A stretch of DNA of 64,000 bases. Source: an uncultured Bacteroidales bacterium (GTDB taxonomy: Bacteria; Bacteroidota; Bacteroidia; Bacteroidales; Paludibacteraceae). A program made the position numbers and the translations under genes. Where the stretch lies: assembly GCA_937891975.1 (NCBI GenBank), contig CALAUA010000019.1, positions 23,485 through 87,484 of the forward strand, in the 5' to 3' direction. Under the pieces are notes generated by a model. That model worked only from the letters and a program-made list of their open reading frames with translations, was not told where the DNA came from and ran no database searches. Of this stretch, positions 25,815 through 33,937 are shown piece after piece (position 1 is the stretch's first letter; the number at the start of each line of letters is the position of its first letter).

Positions 25815-26720
25815 TTATTTAATGTATTCATCTAACATTTTTGTTAATTTTTCTGCCCCATATTCATTCAAGTGGTCAGCATCAAAGAAATCATCTTCGT
25901 TAAACTGCTCATGCTTTAACCAATCTAAAAATGTTACATTGCTGTATTTCTTAACCAATTTGTTGCAAATTTCTTCCCTCTCAGTAACTTGTTCTTGATT
26001 CAGTACATCATAATAGGTATGAAAAGTAGGAGTTGTTAGTAGAATAACTTTAATATTCCTTTTTTGACAATCTTGAATAATCCATTCTAAATATTGTAGA
26101 TTAGTTTCAATGTTCTCTTTTTTCCCTTTTGAATGACGGGTGCAAGCTGTTAGTCCTGTAGATTGCCAATCTTGTGCTCGATGTTCCTTGTTATAATTGG
26201 TACAAAATCCTAAAGTATCACATGTTCTATAATCAAGTTGCTTTAAAAAGGCATCTTTTATATGTAATAACTTATTCTTCGTCGTAATTTCTAAATTATA
26301 TATTGGATTGATTCCATGATAATCACACCCCATATATATACAATATCCCTTTATGCGCCACCACTCTTGAGATTTCTCAAGATTACTCCGTAATGAAAAG
26401 TATGAGATAGGCAATATTATGTATTCTAAAGAATCACAATCAGCAGCATATTTTTTATATAGGAACCTATCATATTTTAGACTTTGTGACACAAATGCCA
26501 TATTAAATGCTGGTTTTGAAAAGAATTTAGGTTGAATACCATAATAACCATGTGAAGATCCAAAAGAAAGAATCTTTATATTATTTTGGTTGGTTATTAG
26601 GAATTGATGTTTATATGTGTGATCATTGGGAACAGAACGCAATATATATTCACATACTCCCAATGTGAAAGCCGTTGGAAGAAATATAATTAATATTATT
26701 TGAGAAAGAAAACGTTTCAT
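25815..26720 (-). CDS. SGNH-like acyl-transfer partner of MBOAT protein
   Basis: 301 residues beginning MKRFLSQIILIIFLPTAF, a single N-terminal membrane anchor. The SGNH-type nucleophile block is ILSFGSSHGYYGIQ and the C-terminal Asp/His block is DADHLNEYGAEKL. It resembles the periplasmic helpers (AlgJ/DltD-type) that finish acyl transfer started by an MBOAT membrane protein. The ATG at 26720 is one base behind the MBOAT stop. A longer frame from 26777 would lie inside that gene and lacks a signal start. The region is A+T-rich compared with the MBOAT gene. The acceptor molecule is unknown. Confidence 0.7.
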   Translation of the reverse strand: MKRFLSQIILIIFLPTAFTLGVCEYILRSVPNDHTYKHQFLITNQNNIKILSFGSSHGYYGIQPKFFSKPAFNMAFVSQSLKYDRFLYKKYAADCDSLEYIILPISYFSLRSNLEKSQEWWRIKGYCIYMGCDYHGINPIYNLEITTKNKLLHIKDAFLKQLDYRTCDTLGFCTNYNKEHRAQDWQSTGLTACTRHSKGKKENIETNLQYLEWIIQDCQKRNIKVILLTTPTFHTYYDVLNQEQVTEREEICNKLVKKYSNVTFLDWLKHEQFNEDDFFDADHLNEYGAEKLTKMLDEYIK

Positions 26721-26721
26721 G

Positions 26722-28257
26722 TCAAAATTGGAAATATATAAATGATTGCTCTTGTCCACAATTAGCAACAATAGCAAATATGAGAGAATAATAAATAATA
26801 AGTCGTAACCATTTATATTTAATACTCAAAACTAATCCATGCTCTTTCGTACGATTAATCCACTCCGCTAGAATTAATACTAAAATACTAATAGCCAATG
26901 TAATATAATAACCACGATTCATTAGCCACGGGATAGAAAATAAACTGCTATCGAAGATGCTTGTTACCCATGCGGAAAGGGTTTTCAATCCTGTTGCGCG
27001 GAAGATTATCCACCCAAATACTGCTACGGCGAAAGTCAAGAGCATTTGTCCTGCTTCTTTGAGTGAGGGTAGCCATTTTGTTTTGATTGTGCCATCGGGC
27101 AAAGTAATTGTCGCAACCGTGTCACGATAACGGCGGTTCTTGTTTAGTAAGAGCAATGGCACAAACAATAATGCGTGATATGCTCCCCACAATACAAATG
27201 TCCAGTTCGCTCCGTGCCAAAAGCCCGACAAGAGGAAGATTACAAAAGTGTTGCGGACTGCTATCCATTTGGTATATTTCGCCTCTAGTGCCTTATCGCC
27301 TTTTAGTCTTATTGACTCGGGGATATTGGGGCGGCTACCGCCCAACGGAATATACACATAATCACGGAACCAAGTGGTGAGTGAGATATGCCATCTGCGC
27401 CAGAATTCTGCTATATCGCGAGAGAAGTAAGGTACATTGAAGTTACGCATTAGTTTAATACCAAACAACTTTGCCGTACCTATTGCTATATCTGAATAAC
27501 CCGAGAAGTCACCATAGATTTGGAAAGTAAAGAGTATGGCAGCCAACAGCAATGTACTACCCGATTGGTTGCTAATGTCTGCAAAGACGGTATCTACGTA
27601 TGTGGCACAGTTGTCTGCTACTACAATCTTCTTGAATAAGCCCCACAAGATTTGTCGCATACCGTCCACGGCGGTGGCATAGTCAAAGGTGCGTTTCTTT
27701 TGGAACTGTGGCAGGAGGTTGGTTGCTCGCTCTATAGGACCTGCTACTAATTGCGGAAAGAAACTGAGAAAGGCAGTAAAAGCCACAATATCGTAGGTGG
27801 GTTGTATCTGTTTGCGATAGACATCGATGGAGTATGAGAGGGCTTGGAAGGTATAGAAACTAATACCAACTGGGAGAATCAAATGTAGCAGCAGGAAGTC
27901 TGACTCAATGCCGAACAATCGTGCAAACTGTGTGGCGAAGAAGTCGTAGTATTTATATATGCCTAAGATGCCGAGATTGATGATGATATTGGCTATCATT
28001 ACGGCTTTCTTTCCGCGTTGTGTTGGGGCGTATTCAATTCCGATGCCGCTTAGGAAGGAAAGAAGTGTGGTGATTGCAATTAGAATAAGGAATCGCCAGT
28101 CCCACCAGCCGTAGAAGATATAGCTGGCGACTACGACAAAGAGATTTTGCCACAGCAATTGGCGTTTGCATTTGCTGAGAGCATAGTCAAACACGAACCA
28201 ATAGAGCAGGAAGACTATTGGGAGGAAGATTGCGAACTCGAAGGAGTTGAATAGCAT
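26722..28257 (-). CDS. MBOAT family O-acyltransferase (AlgI-like)
   Basis: 511-residue multi-span inner-membrane protein that moves an acyl, usually acetyl, group across the membrane for transfer to a cell-surface polymer. The AlgI-type signature EFWRRWHISLTTWFRDYVYI is followed by PLGGSR, and the catalytic His is in GFWHGANWTFVLWG. Start at 28257 (MLFNSFEFAIFLP) is preferred over an upstream in-frame ATG, as it gives the usual AlgI N-terminus. A possible RNA with its own terminator (28300-28612) lies just upstream on the same strand, so the gene may be controlled by read-through. Confidence 0.9.
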   Translation of the reverse strand: MLFNSFEFAIFLPIVFLLYWFVFDYALSKCKRQLLWQNLFVVVASYIFYGWWDWRFLILIAITTLLSFLSGIGIEYAPTQRGKKAVMIANIIINLGILGIYKYYDFFATQFARLFGIESDFLLLHLILPVGISFYTFQALSYSIDVYRKQIQPTYDIVAFTAFLSFFPQLVAGPIERATNLLPQFQKKRTFDYATAVDGMRQILWGLFKKIVVADNCATYVDTVFADISNQSGSTLLLAAILFTFQIYGDFSGYSDIAIGTAKLFGIKLMRNFNVPYFSRDIAEFWRRWHISLTTWFRDYVYIPLGGSRPNIPESIRLKGDKALEAKYTKWIAVRNTFVIFLLSGFWHGANWTFVLWGAYHALLFVPLLLLNKNRRYRDTVATITLPDGTIKTKWLPSLKEAGQMLLTFAVAVFGWIIFRATGLKTLSAWVTSIFDSSLFSIPWLMNRGYYITLAISILVLILAEWINRTKEHGLVLSIKYKWLRLIIYYSLIFAIVANCGQEQSFIYFQF

Positions 28258-28299
28258 GTTGTTTTTCTGCGGTTGGTTCCGAACCTGCCTATAAACCAC

Positions 28300-28348
28300 A
28301 AAAAAAGCGTGGAACCTTACCTTTGCTTATTCTCCATATCGAGGTTCC
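28300..28348 (-). terminator. Terminator hairpin before the MBOAT gene
   Basis: On the minus strand GGAACC (28343-28348) can pair with GGTTCC (28311-28316), followed by ACGC and seven T (28306-28300). A second GGAACC (28275-28280) could pair with the same GGTTCC instead, which would allow an alternative structure. Confidence 0.6.
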
Positions 28349-28612
28349 GGAATGACCCTACTAACAAGAATATGCAAGCAACGCCCACGCCGAATATGAA
28401 ATGCCACCAAACAGAGCAGTCCACATGTGGACGCTCTGCGGCGGGATATACATATCCCAACGGGCGTTTACTGCTCTCTTGTCTTGGGTTAGTGAAATTT
28501 TCCGGATTTCGATATGCCAAAACAAGCACTGAGGACACCCCACTGCTTAAAATTGTGGGGACCCCGTAGTAAACGCTTTTTAATATGTCTGCCTAACCGA
28601 TTACTCGGCTTT
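28300..28612 (-). ncRNA. Structured RNA of about 310 bases (candidate 6S/Bacteroidales-1-type RNA or leader)
   Basis: A full promoter lies at 28618-28650 (minus), and a terminator-like hairpin with seven T ends at 28300. Between them are several perfect stems. CCGA/TCGG with a GTAA loop is at 28597-28608. GCGTTTACT (28568-28576) pairs with AGTAAACGC (28464-28472). CCCCAC/GTGGGG is at 28538-28560, a 16-base palindrome at 28443-28458, and CAGAGC..GCTCTG with an inner 14-base palindrome at 28412-28438. No protein is convincing here. The sequence also contains GCAAAGGTA, the reverse complement of the consensus -7 box. Class is unproven; a free regulatory RNA or a leader of the MBOAT operon are both possible. 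Confidence 0.6.
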
Positions 28613-28617
28613 GCGGT

Positions 28618-28650
28618 GCAAAGGTACAACAAAATTTGCGGATGTGCAAA
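28618..28650 (-). promoter_or_regulatory. Promoter of the structured RNA / MBOAT operon
   Basis: Minus strand: TTTG (28647-28650), 20 bases, TACCTTTGC (28618-28626). Transcription should start near 28612. Confidence 0.85.
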
Positions 28651-28656
28651 TTTTTT

Positions 28657-28691
28657 AGTTGAAAGTTTATAGTTTAAGGTTTAAAGGCAAG
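28657..28691. repeat. Heptamer array behind the RNA promoter
   Basis: Five 7-base units (agtttat, agtttaa, ggtttaa type). A second short group of the gtttag type follows around 28725-28745. They belong to the gtttagt family also found before fabG and inside nadE. Confidence 0.65.
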
Positions 28692-28866
28692 GAAACTGTT
28701 TAGTGGACGCGCATTTGGCGCTACTGTTTAGTGTTTAGAGGCGAGAATACCCGAATATGATTTGGGGCTAATAGACAAAGAGAGAGCAGAGCGGCTGAAG
28801 AGGCGGAAGTACCGGATATACCGGAGTGACCAGAAGGGAACATGTGCCCTGATTCTATCGGTGATC

Positions 28867-28965
28867 TTACGGCAAAGATACGGCGAAGTACCTATGAAGT
28901 CCCTATGAAGTCCTTATGAAGTCCCTATGAAGTCCCTATGCAGATAGGTGGCAGGTAAGCGGCAA
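28867..28965. repeat. 11-base period array V
   Basis: Nine 11-base units, the core ones being tccctatgaag. Weaker 11-base periodicity can be followed upstream to about 28800. It lies between the RNA promoter and the SGNH/MBOAT promoter. The stretch 28651-29026 contains no gene. Confidence 0.85.
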
Positions 28966-29026
28966 GCAAGGGGGATACAACTGGGAAGTAAGAAGCATAC
29001 TCCCATAGTGGGATAAAAATAGTACA

Positions 29027-29096
29027 AAAAAATGTAGCCTATGGCAACAAAAGTAAACTTTTTTTGCACATATACATTTTTTTTCGTACCTTTGCA
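29027..29096 (+). promoter_or_regulatory. Promoter of SGNH/MBOAT operon within duplicated module (copy B)
   Basis: TTTG (29063-29066), 20 bases, TACCTTTGC (29087-29095). The 70-base segment is a near copy of 15009-15078 (three mismatches). Confidence 0.85.
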
Positions 29097-29140
29097 AGTT
29101 AATTCGAAAGAAAAGAAGATTCTGCGGATAAACTCAACCA

Positions 29141-30556
29141 ATGAAACCAAGGCATATCGCGTATATCATCTGGATAATCATCGCGCTGTTAGGCGTGGTT
29201 TGTTGGATGGTACCCAAAGACGGGTTCTCCATCGGCAAATATACCCTGCGTTGGCCCACTCTCGCTGAAGCACTGGACTTAACGAATGAAGGAATGATGG
29301 AATTAACGAGTGATTCCTTGTTGGCGGCAATAGATACCACAGCTTTGATACCAACTGATAGCGTCATCCAACAAGATACGTTAGTAGCCAAAGACAGCGT
29401 TCCGAAGAAGCCGCAACCTATTATCCCTGAGGTGAATGTAGTAAATACTGATTCTCGCGCCTACATGGCTGCTTTCTACGCAGCATTAGACAGCGCAAGC
29501 ACTCAGCCCGTACGCGTGGTGCATTATGGCGACTCGCAGATAGAAGAAGACCGTATCACCAACGTCTTGCGTGAGCGGTGGCAAAAGCAGTACGGCGGTG
29601 GCGGCGTGGGACTATTGCCTTTGCATCAGACTATACCTACACGCACCATACGCCAATGGCTATCTATCAATGGAGTAGTGCAAACAGCACAACAGGGACC
29701 GAAACGCTACTTAGTATATGGTCTGCGCTCTATGCGCTTGGCAGACAGCGATGACTATGGTGTGATGGGACAAGTGGCAGTGATGGACAGCACACTCGTC
29801 GAAGGCAGCGAGGATATTGTGATGAACATTGAGCCCATTGACAAGAAACGCAAACCGCACAACTATTTCAACCGCGTGCGCCTCCTCACCTCATCGCCCG
29901 ATAGCCTCCTCGTACTCCCCGATAGCACTACACATTATCAACTACACCTGCAAGGCAAAAAAAATGTCTATGGCGTGAGTCTAGAAACACCAACGGGTGT
30001 GATTGTGGATAATATACCTATGCGCGGTTGCTCGGGAAACATCTTCACAAAGATAGACAGCACGCAGCTCAGCGACTTCTACCGCGAGACCAATACACGA
30101 CTGATTATCTTGCAGTTTGGTGGTAATATGATTCCGCAAACCGAGAACCCTTCCACCATCAGTGGGTATGTGCGTAGCACGCTGCGCCAACAGATACGTT
30201 ACATCCGCGCTTGCGCGCCACAGGCGTCGATATTGTTTATCGGTCCGAGCGATATGTCCACTCGCATTGACGGCGAGATGACCACCTATCCGTTGGTGCC
30301 ATACATGGATAAACTGCTCAAGAAAATGGCAGAAGAGGAACAGATTGCCTATTGGAGTATGTACGACGCTATGGGTGGAAAAAACAGTATGGTGCATTGG
30401 GTAGAAGTAGGCTTGGCAGGCAGCGACTATGTGCATTTTACGCGTGCTGGTGCAAATAATATCGGCAAGAAATTGTACAATTGGATAGATAGTTGGAAAA
30501 AAGAGCAAAAGACAAAGAGCCAAGCTCAACAACCAATGACTATAGATAGTATCTAA
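29141..30556 (+). CDS. SGNH/GDSL hydrolase-like envelope protein
   Basis: 471 residues with one N-terminal membrane anchor (IAYIIWIIIALLGVVCWMV) and a Thr/Ser/Pro-rich linker. The catalytic domain has block I VVHYGDSQIEEDR (Ser in GDSQ), a block III-like GGNMIP and block V DYVHFTRAGA with the Asp-His pair. Several short beta-rich segments between blocks suggest the two-domain form seen in PatB/OAP-like O-acyl esterases or transferases. It starts the operon, and the MBOAT gene follows one base after its stop. Together they are a likely O-acylation pair for peptidoglycan, a glycan or a surface polysaccharide. Confidence 0.78.
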   Translation: MKPRHIAYIIWIIIALLGVVCWMVPKDGFSIGKYTLRWPTLAEALDLTNEGMMELTSDSLLAAIDTTALIPTDSVIQQDTLVAKDSVPKKPQPIIPEVNVVNTDSRAYMAAFYAALDSASTQPVRVVHYGDSQIEEDRITNVLRERWQKQYGGGGVGLLPLHQTIPTRTIRQWLSINGVVQTAQQGPKRYLVYGLRSMRLADSDDYGVMGQVAVMDSTLVEGSEDIVMNIEPIDKKRKPHNYFNRVRLLTSSPDSLLVLPDSTTHYQLHLQGKKNVYGVSLETPTGVIVDNIPMRGCSGNIFTKIDSTQLSDFYRETNTRLIILQFGGNMIPQTENPSTISGYVRSTLRQQIRYIRACAPQASILFIGPSDMSTRIDGEMTTYPLVPYMDKLLKKMAEEEQIAYWSMYDAMGGKNSMVHWVEVGLAGSDYVHFTRAGANNIGKKLYNWIDSWKKEQKTKSQAQQPMTIDSI

Positions 30557-30557
30557 T

Positions 30558-32381
30558 ATGGATTTTCTACACCACATATTTGGATTTAATAGCGAGAGTC
30601 CGTTGCTGTTCACCCAGTTCTATTTCTGGGCGTTCTTTGCGTTGGTATATGCGGTGTTTGCGCTGATAATGGAAGTAGGTGCGCGTGGCGCACAGGCGAG
30701 AAGGCGAGAAGGCATAAATACGCGCCTCCACCTGCGCAATATCTTCCTTATGGCGGTGAGTTGGTTCTTCTACTACAAGACCAGCGGACTATTCTTGCTG
30801 ATATTGATCTTCGTGACAATCAGCGACTGGCTGATAGCAAAGCGGATATATCGGAACAAGGAGCAAGGAACAAGGAGCAAAGACCACATAGCCAAACTAT
30901 GGCTAGCGTTGAGTGTGGTGATAGATTTGGGACTGCTGTGCTACTTCAAGTATGCCTATTTCTTCACGAATGTAGTAAATGACCTGCTCGGTACGGAGTT
31001 TGCCGTGTTTGATATCTTTGCGTACATCGGCAACGGTTTCTCTGAAAGTGGACGATTCATGGTGGATAAGATTATTTTGCCAGTGGGTATATCGTTCTAC
31101 CTTTTCCAAGTGATGTCCTATACGATAGATGTGTATCGCGGATTGGTGAAACCCGTGAAAAACATCTTGGATTTTGGATTCTATGTGAGTTTCTTCCCTG
31201 GCTTGGTGGCAGGTCCTATCGTGCGTGCCAACGAGTTTATTCCACAGTTGTACAAGCCCTTCTGCCTAAGCCGTCGTCTCTTTGGGTTGGCAGTTTTCTG
31301 GATACTCAACGGACTGATTAAGAAGATTGTACTGAGCGACTATTTGGCAGTCAATCTGATTGACCGTGTATTTGATAACCCATTGCTATTCAGCGGATTT
31401 GAGAACTTGTTTGCTTTGTTTGCTTACTCGCTGCAAGTGTACGCCGACTTCTCAGGTTATACGGATATAGCCATCGGTATTGCAATGCTGATGGGCTTCT
31501 ATCTGCCACAGAACTTCGACTCGCCATACAAGTCGCGCAACCCACAAGAGTTCTGGCGCAGATGGCATATGTCGCTCAGCCGTTGGCTGAAGAGTTACCT
31601 CTATATCCCGTTGGGCGGCAACCGCAAGATATTGGGTAAAGAAGTGAAGAATAAGATTGCAGCAGGTAACTTTAACTCGTTCATAACGATGCTGTTAGGT
31701 GGCTTGTGGCATGGGGCGAGTTGGAACTTCGTCATTTGGGGCGCGCTGAATGGCGTGGGCATGATGGTGTATAAGGTGTGGGCAAAAATGAATTGGAACA
31801 TCAAAATGCTCCTGATGACCCTGCTCATGGGTAGCCTATGGGTAGCCTATGCCTTGCTCAGTGCACCTATATGGAACCTGTTTTTCGTGTGGGGAATAGC
31901 GCTGTGGATTGGTACTTTCGTTCGTTATATCTATTGGTGGATAGAGCGTATGGGGCATTTCGCTATTTCGGGTACACCACGCGCCAAGATTATCGGGTGG
32001 ATAAGCGGAGGATGGGCAGTGGCACAGACATTTGTGTTCATCACGTTCACGCGATTGTTCTTCCGATCGGGCAGCAACCTTGATCCTGAGACGGCGAATC
32101 AAGAGGCATGGGAGACGGCTACGAATATGGTCAATCAGATTGGCGGTGCATGGAACAGCAGCATTATCCCCGATTTCCTGTGGGAGTATCGGTATGTGGT
32201 GATACTGTTTGTATTGGGCATGGTGGTGCACTGGCTACCCAATCGCGTAAAACGTTGGTATAGAATACGCTTTTGTCAGTTGCCCATTTGGGCAATCATA
32301 TTGATTGCCGTGGCGACTATAATAGGCGTATATCAGTTTGTAACCGCTGATTTGCAGGCGTTTATTTATTTCCAATTCTAA
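30558..32381 (+). CDS. MBOAT family O-acyltransferase, second copy
   Basis: 607-residue multi-span membrane protein. It has the FWRRWHMSLSRWLKSYLYIP signature plus LGGNRK, and the catalytic His in LGGLWHGASWNFVIWG. It differs from the 26722 protein in its longer N-terminus and a C-terminal extension with more helices. Two cytoplasmic-side stretches are repeat-encoded: about residues 46-53 (AQARRREG, period 8) and about 100-109 (NKEQGTRSKD, period 7). The latter closely resembles the C-terminal tail of RfbC in this window. Its partner is the SGNH protein directly upstream. Confidence 0.9.
   Translation: MDFLHHIFGFNSESPLLFTQFYFWAFFALVYAVFALIMEVGARGAQARRREGINTRLHLRNIFLMAVSWFFYYKTSGLFLLILIFVTISDWLIAKRIYRNKEQGTRSKDHIAKLWLALSVVIDLGLLCYFKYAYFFTNVVNDLLGTEFAVFDIFAYIGNGFSESGRFMVDKIILPVGISFYLFQVMSYTIDVYRGLVKPVKNILDFGFYVSFFPGLVAGPIVRANEFIPQLYKPFCLSRRLFGLAVFWILNGLIKKIVLSDYLAVNLIDRVFDNPLLFSGFENLFALFAYSLQVYADFSGYTDIAIGIAMLMGFYLPQNFDSPYKSRNPQEFWRRWHMSLSRWLKSYLYIPLGGNRKILGKEVKNKIAAGNFNSFITMLLGGLWHGASWNFVIWGALNGVGMMVYKVWAKMNWNIKMLLMTLLMGSLWVAYALLSAPIWNLFFVWGIALWIGTFVRYIYWWIERMGHFAISGTPRAKIIGWISGGWAVAQTFVFITFTRLFFRSGSNLDPETANQEAWETATNMVNQIGGAWNSSIIPDFLWEYRYVVILFVLGMVVHWLPNRVKRWYRIRFCQLPIWAIILIAVATIIGVYQFVTADLQAFIYFQF
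30855..30882. repeat. Heptamer array in the second MBOAT gene
   Basis: Four 7-base units alternating aacaagg and agcaagg, encoding NKEQGTRSK. Confidence 0.8.
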
Positions 32382-32385
32382 ATCA

Positions 32386-32406
32386 GGAGTCGGGAATCGG
32401 GAATCG
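32386..32406. repeat. Heptamer array before coaE
   Basis: Three units (ggagtcg, ggaatcg, ggaatcg) fill the spacer to coaE. The same family recurs inside coaE at 32714-32741. Confidence 0.8.
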
Positions 32407-32413
32407 AGAAATT

Positions 32414-33010
32414 ATGACTATAGGTATTACAGGTGGCATTGGAAGTGGCAAGAGCACGATTGCAAAGCAATTGCGCGCGATGGGGTATGCAGTATACGAC
32501 ACCGACAGCGAAGCCAAACGCCTTATCGTGGAAGACACCCAGGTGCGCCAACAGATAGAGCAACTCTTTAGCAGTGAGGTATATAAGGACGGCGTATATC
32601 AAACGGCATTGGTGGCACAACGCGTGTTTGCTGACAGGTCATTGCTTGCACAACTCAATGCGATTGTGCATCCCGCGGTGAGAGCGGATATTGAGAGGCG
32701 AGTATCGGGACACGCGAGTCGGGAATCGCGAGTCGAGAATCAAAAGAATCTATTTTTCATCGAATGTGCTATTCTTTATCAGGCAGGCTTTGACTCCCTA
32801 TGCGATAAGGTGGTGGCAGTAACAGCACCCGAAGATGTACGTTTGCAACGGGTGATAGCACGTGATCATAGCAGCAGCGACAAAGTGCTCGCGCGTATGC
32901 GTGCGCAACAAGCCGAAGAAATTCTACAACGTGCAGATATAATCATCAACAACGACGGACAAACATCAATTCTCACGCTCTGTGAGGAAATTTTGCGTTT
33001 TATTCAATAA
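32414..33010 (+). CDS. coaE: Dephospho-CoA kinase
   Basis: Last step of coenzyme A synthesis, phosphorylating the ribose 3'-OH of dephospho-CoA. 198 residues. P-loop GITGGIGSGKST lies at residues 4-15, and DTDSEAKRL and the lid region QRVIARD are present. Residues about 99-112 (GHASRESRVENQKN) come from a 7-base repeat array (32714-32741) and replace a short loop of usual CoaE proteins just before the FFIECAILYQAG strand. It may be transcribed from the SGNH/MBOAT promoter, because only a 32-base repeat spacer separates them. Confidence 0.94.
   Translation: MTIGITGGIGSGKSTIAKQLRAMGYAVYDTDSEAKRLIVEDTQVRQQIEQLFSSEVYKDGVYQTALVAQRVFADRSLLAQLNAIVHPAVRADIERRVSGHASRESRVENQKNLFFIECAILYQAGFDSLCDKVVAVTAPEDVRLQRVIARDHSSSDKVLARMRAQQAEEILQRADIIINNDGQTSILTLCEEILRFIQ
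32714..32741. repeat. Heptamer array in coaE
   Basis: Four units (gcgagtc, gggaatc and variants), in frame and 300 bases behind a related array in the spacer upstream of the gene. Confidence 0.8.
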
Positions 33011-33023
33011 AAACACCTTTTTT

Positions 33024-33056
33024 CTTGCATATATGCATTTTTTTTACTACCTTTGC
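33024..33056 (+). promoter_or_regulatory. Promoter of the WalJ-like/GT2/M23 operon
   Basis: CTTG (33024-33027), 20 bases, TACCTTTGC (33048-33056). The spacer sequence resembles that of the 15045 and 29063 promoters. Confidence 0.85.
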
Positions 33057-33094
33057 CGGTTGAAATTTTATAACTTGCAGAAGAAGGTGCATAT

Positions 33095-33931
33095 ATGACT
33101 GATAACCAACTCATATTTAGATGTCTTGCCAGTGGAAGCAGTGGCAATTGCTTCTATCTAGGTACCCCCAGACAAGGTATCTTGATTGATGCTGGTATAT
33201 CAGCACGTACCATTCAAAAACACCTGCGAGGTATGGGATTGGATTATGCCAATATTATGGGTGTGCTAATTACCCACGACCATGCCGATCATATTCGTGC
33301 AGTAGGCACGTTGGGGGAACGTGTGCGTTTACCTATCTACGCATCACGCCTCATTCATGAAGGCATTAACCGCAACTATGGTGTACAAGAAAAACTACGC
33401 ACTTCACAACGTTACTATGAAGTAGGAGTAGAATGGGAGTTGATGGGCATGAAGATCAACACCTTTGCTGTATCGCACGACTCTACTCAATGCGTAGGAT
33501 ATGTGATTGATTATCAAGATCAACGCTTTATGATTGCCACGGATTGCGGTGAACCAAATGCAGAGATGGAAGCATATATTCAGACTGCTAATCACATCGT
33601 TATTGAAGCTAATCACGATGAGCAAATGCTGCTGAATGGTCCCTACCCTACATATCTCAAGCAACGCATTCTCTCACCCAAAGGACATCAAAGCAATGTA
33701 ACTTGTGGCAGATTGTTAGCAGAGAACTATCATGAACAGATGCGCAATGTATTTTTATGCCATTTAAGTCATGAGAACAATGATCCTAATGTGGCAATGA
33801 ATACCATTACAGAGATATTACTCAATGAGGGCATTATGCCTGGGGCAGATATATTCTTGACGCCACTGGAGCGACTGAACCCTAGTCCAGTATATGTATT
33901 GAATGAAAATATGTGTAAATCAACTAAATAA
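33095..33931 (+). CDS. Metallo-beta-lactamase-fold hydrolase, YycJ/WalJ-like
   Basis: 278 residues. It opens FRCLASGSSGNCFYLGT, the typical WalJ/YycJ start. The metal-binding motif is THDHADHIRAVG. Further ligands lie in AVSHDSTQCVGYVI, ATDCGEPNAEM and the late HLSHEN motif. WalJ proteins are 5'-3' exonuclease-like enzymes linked to cell-wall signalling and DNA repair. The exact role in Bacteroidetes is not established. First gene of a three-gene operon with the GT2 (6-base gap) and the M23 peptidase. Confidence 0.87.
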   Translation: MTDNQLIFRCLASGSSGNCFYLGTPRQGILIDAGISARTIQKHLRGMGLDYANIMGVLITHDHADHIRAVGTLGERVRLPIYASRLIHEGINRNYGVQEKLRTSQRYYEVGVEWELMGMKINTFAVSHDSTQCVGYVIDYQDQRFMIATDCGEPNAEMEAYIQTANHIVIEANHDEQMLLNGPYPTYLKQRILSPKGHQSNVTCGRLLAENYHEQMRNVFLCHLSHENNDPNVAMNTITEILLNEGIMPGADIFLTPLERLNPSPVYVLNENMCKSTK

Positions 33932-33937
33932 TGATAT

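Noticed and set aside
28318..28326. A plus-strand TACCTTTGC promoter
   Set aside because: There is no TTTG box 19-21 bases upstream and no gene downstream on that strand; the sequence is part of the minus-strand RNA.
28317..28538. A 73-codon minus-strand reading frame with a hydrophobic C-terminal half
   Set aside because: It lies wholly inside the strongly base-paired RNA region, and its codons coincide with perfect palindromes. The structure explains the sequence better than a protein does.
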